The notes under the pieces: model-generated
The model's database searches: none
Seen by the model: only the letters and a program-made list of their open reading frames with translations
Told to the model about the DNA's origin: nothing
Part shown: piece by piece, positions 54,103-56,820 of the stretch
How the letters are laid out: each line of letters begins with the position of its first letter
Position numbering within the stretch: the first letter of the stretch is position 1
Made by a program: the position numbers and the translations under genes
Source of the DNA: Methylococcales bacterium
Lineage (GTDB): Bacteria > Pseudomonadota > Gammaproteobacteria > Methylococcales > Methylomonadaceae
Length of the DNA: 56,820 nt
NCBI GenBank assembly: GCA_028712795.1
Contig: JAQTPT010000023.1
Coordinates: 1-56,820, forward strand
Direction of reading: 5' to 3'

Positions 54103-56820
54103 CTAACTTCTTTCATCCCATGCTTTATCCATGCGTTTTACAGAAACCGGATAAGCAGTTTTAAGTTGTTGGGCAAACAACGAGACCCTGAATTCTTCAA
54201 TGGCCCAACGGAATGGATCCTGCTCCGGAATAACGAGGTCTTTTTTTGCTTTTTTCTCTATATCCTTCCAAAAACGGGTAGAGTAACGGCTGACTTCCTG
54301 GATTTTTTGTGGATTATTATCAAACTTATCCAGACGATACTGTATTGCCTTCAGATAACGTGGGATGGCTTTAAGCGACTGGAAAGGCGTATTGCGGATA
54401 AAACCCGCATAAATCATCAAGTCCAATTGCTCATTAATATCTTTTGCCAACGGATCATTAGGCTTTAGGGTGCGTTCCACGCACTTTTTTATCTCCACAT
54501 AAAGCGCCATGATCTCCAGCGCAATTTTTCCAGCATCATTCGCGATACCCATCAATTCCGGTTTGTGTTGCTGCAAACTTAGCTCGAACGCCTGTTGGGT
54601 GCGTATAGTTTTACCTTCGACAAATACGCTGTACAAAATCAAATGCAACATATCGTCTTTATACGATGCACTTACCCCCGGGTTTTTGCCGGATAAAGCC
54701 GAAATAATGGGATGTAAGGGGAGGCGATTGTAGCTCAGTTCTCCGATTGCTGACTGTGGCATGTTTTTGATGATATAGGTGCATTCTTTACGTAACTGCA
54801 ACTGAAATAAACGCACCAACCCTGACTGGTGCTGAAGTGCCGCTTTCTGCTCGGTGTCAAAAATACGGACGCCCACGGCATCGCCTTCATCAACGATGGC
54901 CGGGAAACCAATAAACGTTTGGCCGTTCTGGATAAATTGCCAAGTCTCAGGGAGGTCATCAAATGCCCATTGAATACAACCCGTATAATTCAATTCATCA
55001 GCGGCTATTTGGTCAAAGCTATTCTCGGCTTTGGCGGCATGTTTAAGCTGTAATTTTTTTAAATCCCTGCCGAAATCCAGCAGCTTGTCCTGGTCGTCAA
55101 CCACCCTGAAATTCATTTTCAAATGATCGGGCAAGCCTTCCAGATTCCAGGCATTGAGCGGAATCGCCTCACCGGTCAATTTCCGTAACCGATTACCCAG
55201 CCATTCCTGCACCGTACCTTTAAAATCGGGTTCAATTTCCAGGCAATGCTTGACTGTTTGGGGTACCGGAACAAAGTGTTTACGGATTTGCTTGGGCAGG
55301 GACTTAATCAGTGCAATGCATTTTTCCTCTAACAGACCCGGCACCAGCCAATCAAAAGGAGCTTGAGAGAGCTGGTTTAATTGATGCACAGGGATAATTG
55401 CCGTTACGCCATCCTCATCGTGACCCGGTTCAAAGCGGTATTGCAGCGGAATGGTCAGATTGCCAATTTTCTTGCTGTCCGGAAAATCCCATTCGTTAAC
55501 ATAGTCTTCTTCCTGTTCCCTCGTTAAATCCTCTTTCGTCAAAAACAGGATTTTGGGATCAGCTTTTTCCGCTGTTTTACGCCAGGTATCCAGGGTAACG
55601 CCGCTGACAATCTCGGGCGGCAGTTTGTTATCGTAGAATTGATAAAGCCACTGCTCGTCCTCAACCAAATCAACCCGTCTGCCTTTATGTTGAATCATGC
55701 CCACTTCTTCGAGCAGTTTCTGATTGGCGACATAAAACGGCGCGTTGCTGTGGTAATCATGATCAACCAGCGCCGAGCGGATAAAAATCTCTCGGGCGGC
55801 TTTGGCGTCTACATGGTCATAAGGAATCTTACGCCCGGCTTGGAGTGTCAATCCGTATAGCAAGGTGCGTGCAGACACCATGCAGCGTGCGCTTTTCTTT
55901 TCCCAATGCGGATCATAATAGTTGTGCTTAACCAGATGGCCCGCACATTGCTCTATCCATTCCGGTTCTATTCTGGCGACATTACGTGCATAAACCTTGC
56001 TGGTTTCCACTTGTTCTGCCGCCATAATCCACTTGGGTTTTATTTTGTGCAGACCGGAGCCTGGAAAAATAAAGAATTTTAAACCGCGCGCGCCCAGATA
56101 TTCGTATTGTTCATGCCGGAAACCGATATTGGATAACAAACCCGTTAACAAGGCGCGATGAATTTTTTCATAACTCGCCTCATCGGTGTTCGGATGCATT
56201 TTCAAATCGCCTTTAATCACCTGCATAATCTGGGCGTGGATGTCGAACCATTCCCGCATTCTGATATAAGACAGGAAATTATCGGTGCAGTATTTACGCA
56301 ATTTACTGTTGGACAGATGTTTTTTCTGCTCCTCAAACGTATTCCAGATATTTAACAACGTTAAAAAATCGGATTCCGGGTGACGGAATGCAATATGCTT
56401 GGCATCGGCTTGCTGCATTTTGTCTGCAGGTTTTTCGCGAGGGTCTTGTACACTTAACACGGACACAATAATGGCGGCTTCGGTTAAGCAATGCTCATGC
56501 CCGGCGGCAATCAGCATTCGCGCCAGTTTGGGATCGGTCGGGAATTTGGCTAACTGTCTGCCAACTTCCGTCAGCTTACCGCTTTTATCCAGGGCATTGA
56601 CTTCATGCAGGACGTTTTTACCATCCCGGATCATTTTATCTTCAGGCGGTTCCAGAAACGGGAAGTCTTCAATGTCGCCCAGATTTAACGCCGTCATCTG
56701 CAAAATAACGGCGGACAAGTTGGTGCGCATGATTTCCGGCTCGGTAAATTCCGGCCTGGCCAGATAATCATCATGCGAATACAGCCGGATACAAATACCT
56801 TCGGCAACTCGGCCACACCG
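54103..56820 (-). CDS. hrpA: ATP-dependent RNA helicase HrpA (5' end outside window)
   Basis: HrpA is a DEAH-box RNA helicase, in E. coli involved in mRNA processing and ribosome rescue. About 905 residues are visible; the N-terminal helicase core continues beyond the right edge. The window begins in conserved motif VI, CGRVAEGICIRLYS, followed by DYLARPEFTEPEIMRTNL, the winged-helix and HA2 region (~40-250), an OB-fold part and the C-terminal DUF3418 region (~330-890). The frame is open to the window edge without a start, so the ATG at 56728-56730 is internal. The full protein would be about 1,300 residues. Confidence 0.95.
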   Translation of the reverse strand, partial: RCGRVAEGICIRLYSHDDYLARPEFTEPEIMRTNLSAVILQMTALNLGDIEDFPFLEPPEDKMIRDGKNVLHEVNALDKSGKLTEVGRQLAKFPTDPKLARMLIAAGHEHCLTEAAIIVSVLSVQDPREKPADKMQQADAKHIAFRHPESDFLTLLNIWNTFEEQKKHLSNSKLRKYCTDNFLSYIRMREWFDIHAQIMQVIKGDLKMHPNTDEASYEKIHRALLTGLLSNIGFRHEQYEYLGARGLKFFIFPGSGLHKIKPKWIMAAEQVETSKVYARNVARIEPEWIEQCAGHLVKHNYYDPHWEKKSARCMVSARTLLYGLTLQAGRKIPYDHVDAKAAREIFIRSALVDHDYHSNAPFYVANQKLLEEVGMIQHKGRRVDLVEDEQWLYQFYDNKLPPEIVSGVTLDTWRKTAEKADPKILFLTKEDLTREQEEDYVNEWDFPDSKKIGNLTIPLQYRFEPGHDEDGVTAIIPVHQLNQLSQAPFDWLVPGLLEEKCIALIKSLPKQIRKHFVPVPQTVKHCLEIEPDFKGTVQEWLGNRLRKLTGEAIPLNAWNLEGLPDHLKMNFRVVDDQDKLLDFGRDLKKLQLKHAAKAENSFDQIAADELNYTGCIQWAFDDLPETWQFIQNGQTFIGFPAIVDEGDAVGVRIFDTEQKAALQHQSGLVRLFQLQLRKECTYIIKNMPQSAIGELSYNRLPLHPIISALSGKNPGVSASYKDDMLHLILYSVFVEGKTIRTQQAFELSLQQHKPELMGIANDAGKIALEIMALYVEIKKCVERTLKPNDPLAKDINEQLDLMIYAGFIRNTPFQSLKAIPRYLKAIQYRLDKFDNNPQKIQEVSRYSTRFWKDIEKKAKKDLVIPEQDPFRWAIEEFRVSLFAQQLKTAYPVSVKRMDKAWDERS

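Overview
The window is chromosomal DNA of a gammaproteobacterium. Base composition is mid-40s percent GC by eye. Gene content and order suggest the Methylococcales or a close neighbour: ratA-rnfH / bamE / fur, hflX-hflK-hflC-hisZ-purA, gyrA-serC-pheA-hisC-tyrA/aroA-cmk-rpsA-ihfB, feoABC and bioBFHCD. No methanotrophy marker gene lies in the window, so the order-level placement is inference. I saw no rRNA, tRNA, tmRNA or CRISPR array.

Region 1-2.2 kb is accessory and decayed. A transposase-like C-terminal tail (3-119) abuts a TIR - NB-ARC - TPR gene of the bacterial NLR-like type. That gene has lost its start codon and carries two frameshifts and one nonsense codon. From 2.3 to 12.4 kb comes housekeeping: hopJ-like, isochorismatase-like, smpB, a sodium symporter, ratA-rnfH, bamE, fur (behind a possible 13-codon leader ORF), a Lol lipoprotein exporter, a DUF2062 protein and comEC. 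From 12.8 to 24.4 kb the genes are more scattered: bepA, tusDC, a lipocalin, an unknown membrane protein, a TIGR01777/TIGR02450 pair behind two palindromic operators, a 55-aa membrane protein, a dihaem peroxidase, tonB, trhO, ygfX, hfq and hflX.

From 24.6 to 42.1 kb the genes are almost all on the plus strand: hflKC, hisZ, purA, a low-molecular-weight phosphatase, a dienelactone hydrolase-like gene, gyrA, and then an amino-acid supercluster. The supercluster runs serC-pheA-hisC-tyrA/aroA-cmk-rpsA, closed by a strong terminator before ihfB. serC, pheA, hisC and the tyrA/aroA fusion together cover serine, phenylalanine, tyrosine and chorismate synthesis. A ferrous-iron uptake operon, feoABC, follows with a Fur-box-like site. 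Then come comF (minus strand) and the biotin operon bioB-F-H-C-D. The right end holds a GC-rich secreted protein of unknown function, a long spacer with a structured repeat, a DCC thioredoxin-like gene with a possible small downstream ORF, and the 3' two thirds of hrpA.

The most unusual structure is a palindromic MITE-like repeat with GGAATGG/CCATTCC termini in three copies (10054-10129, 14398-14493, 49143-49308). The third sits exactly between bioH and bioC, so that it supplies the bioH stop codon and the bioC start codon. The first ends directly at the comEC start codon. Other points to check are the decayed NLR, small genes below usual size cut-offs, paired TGTACA-type operators, and an internal start inside the tyrA/aroA fusion.
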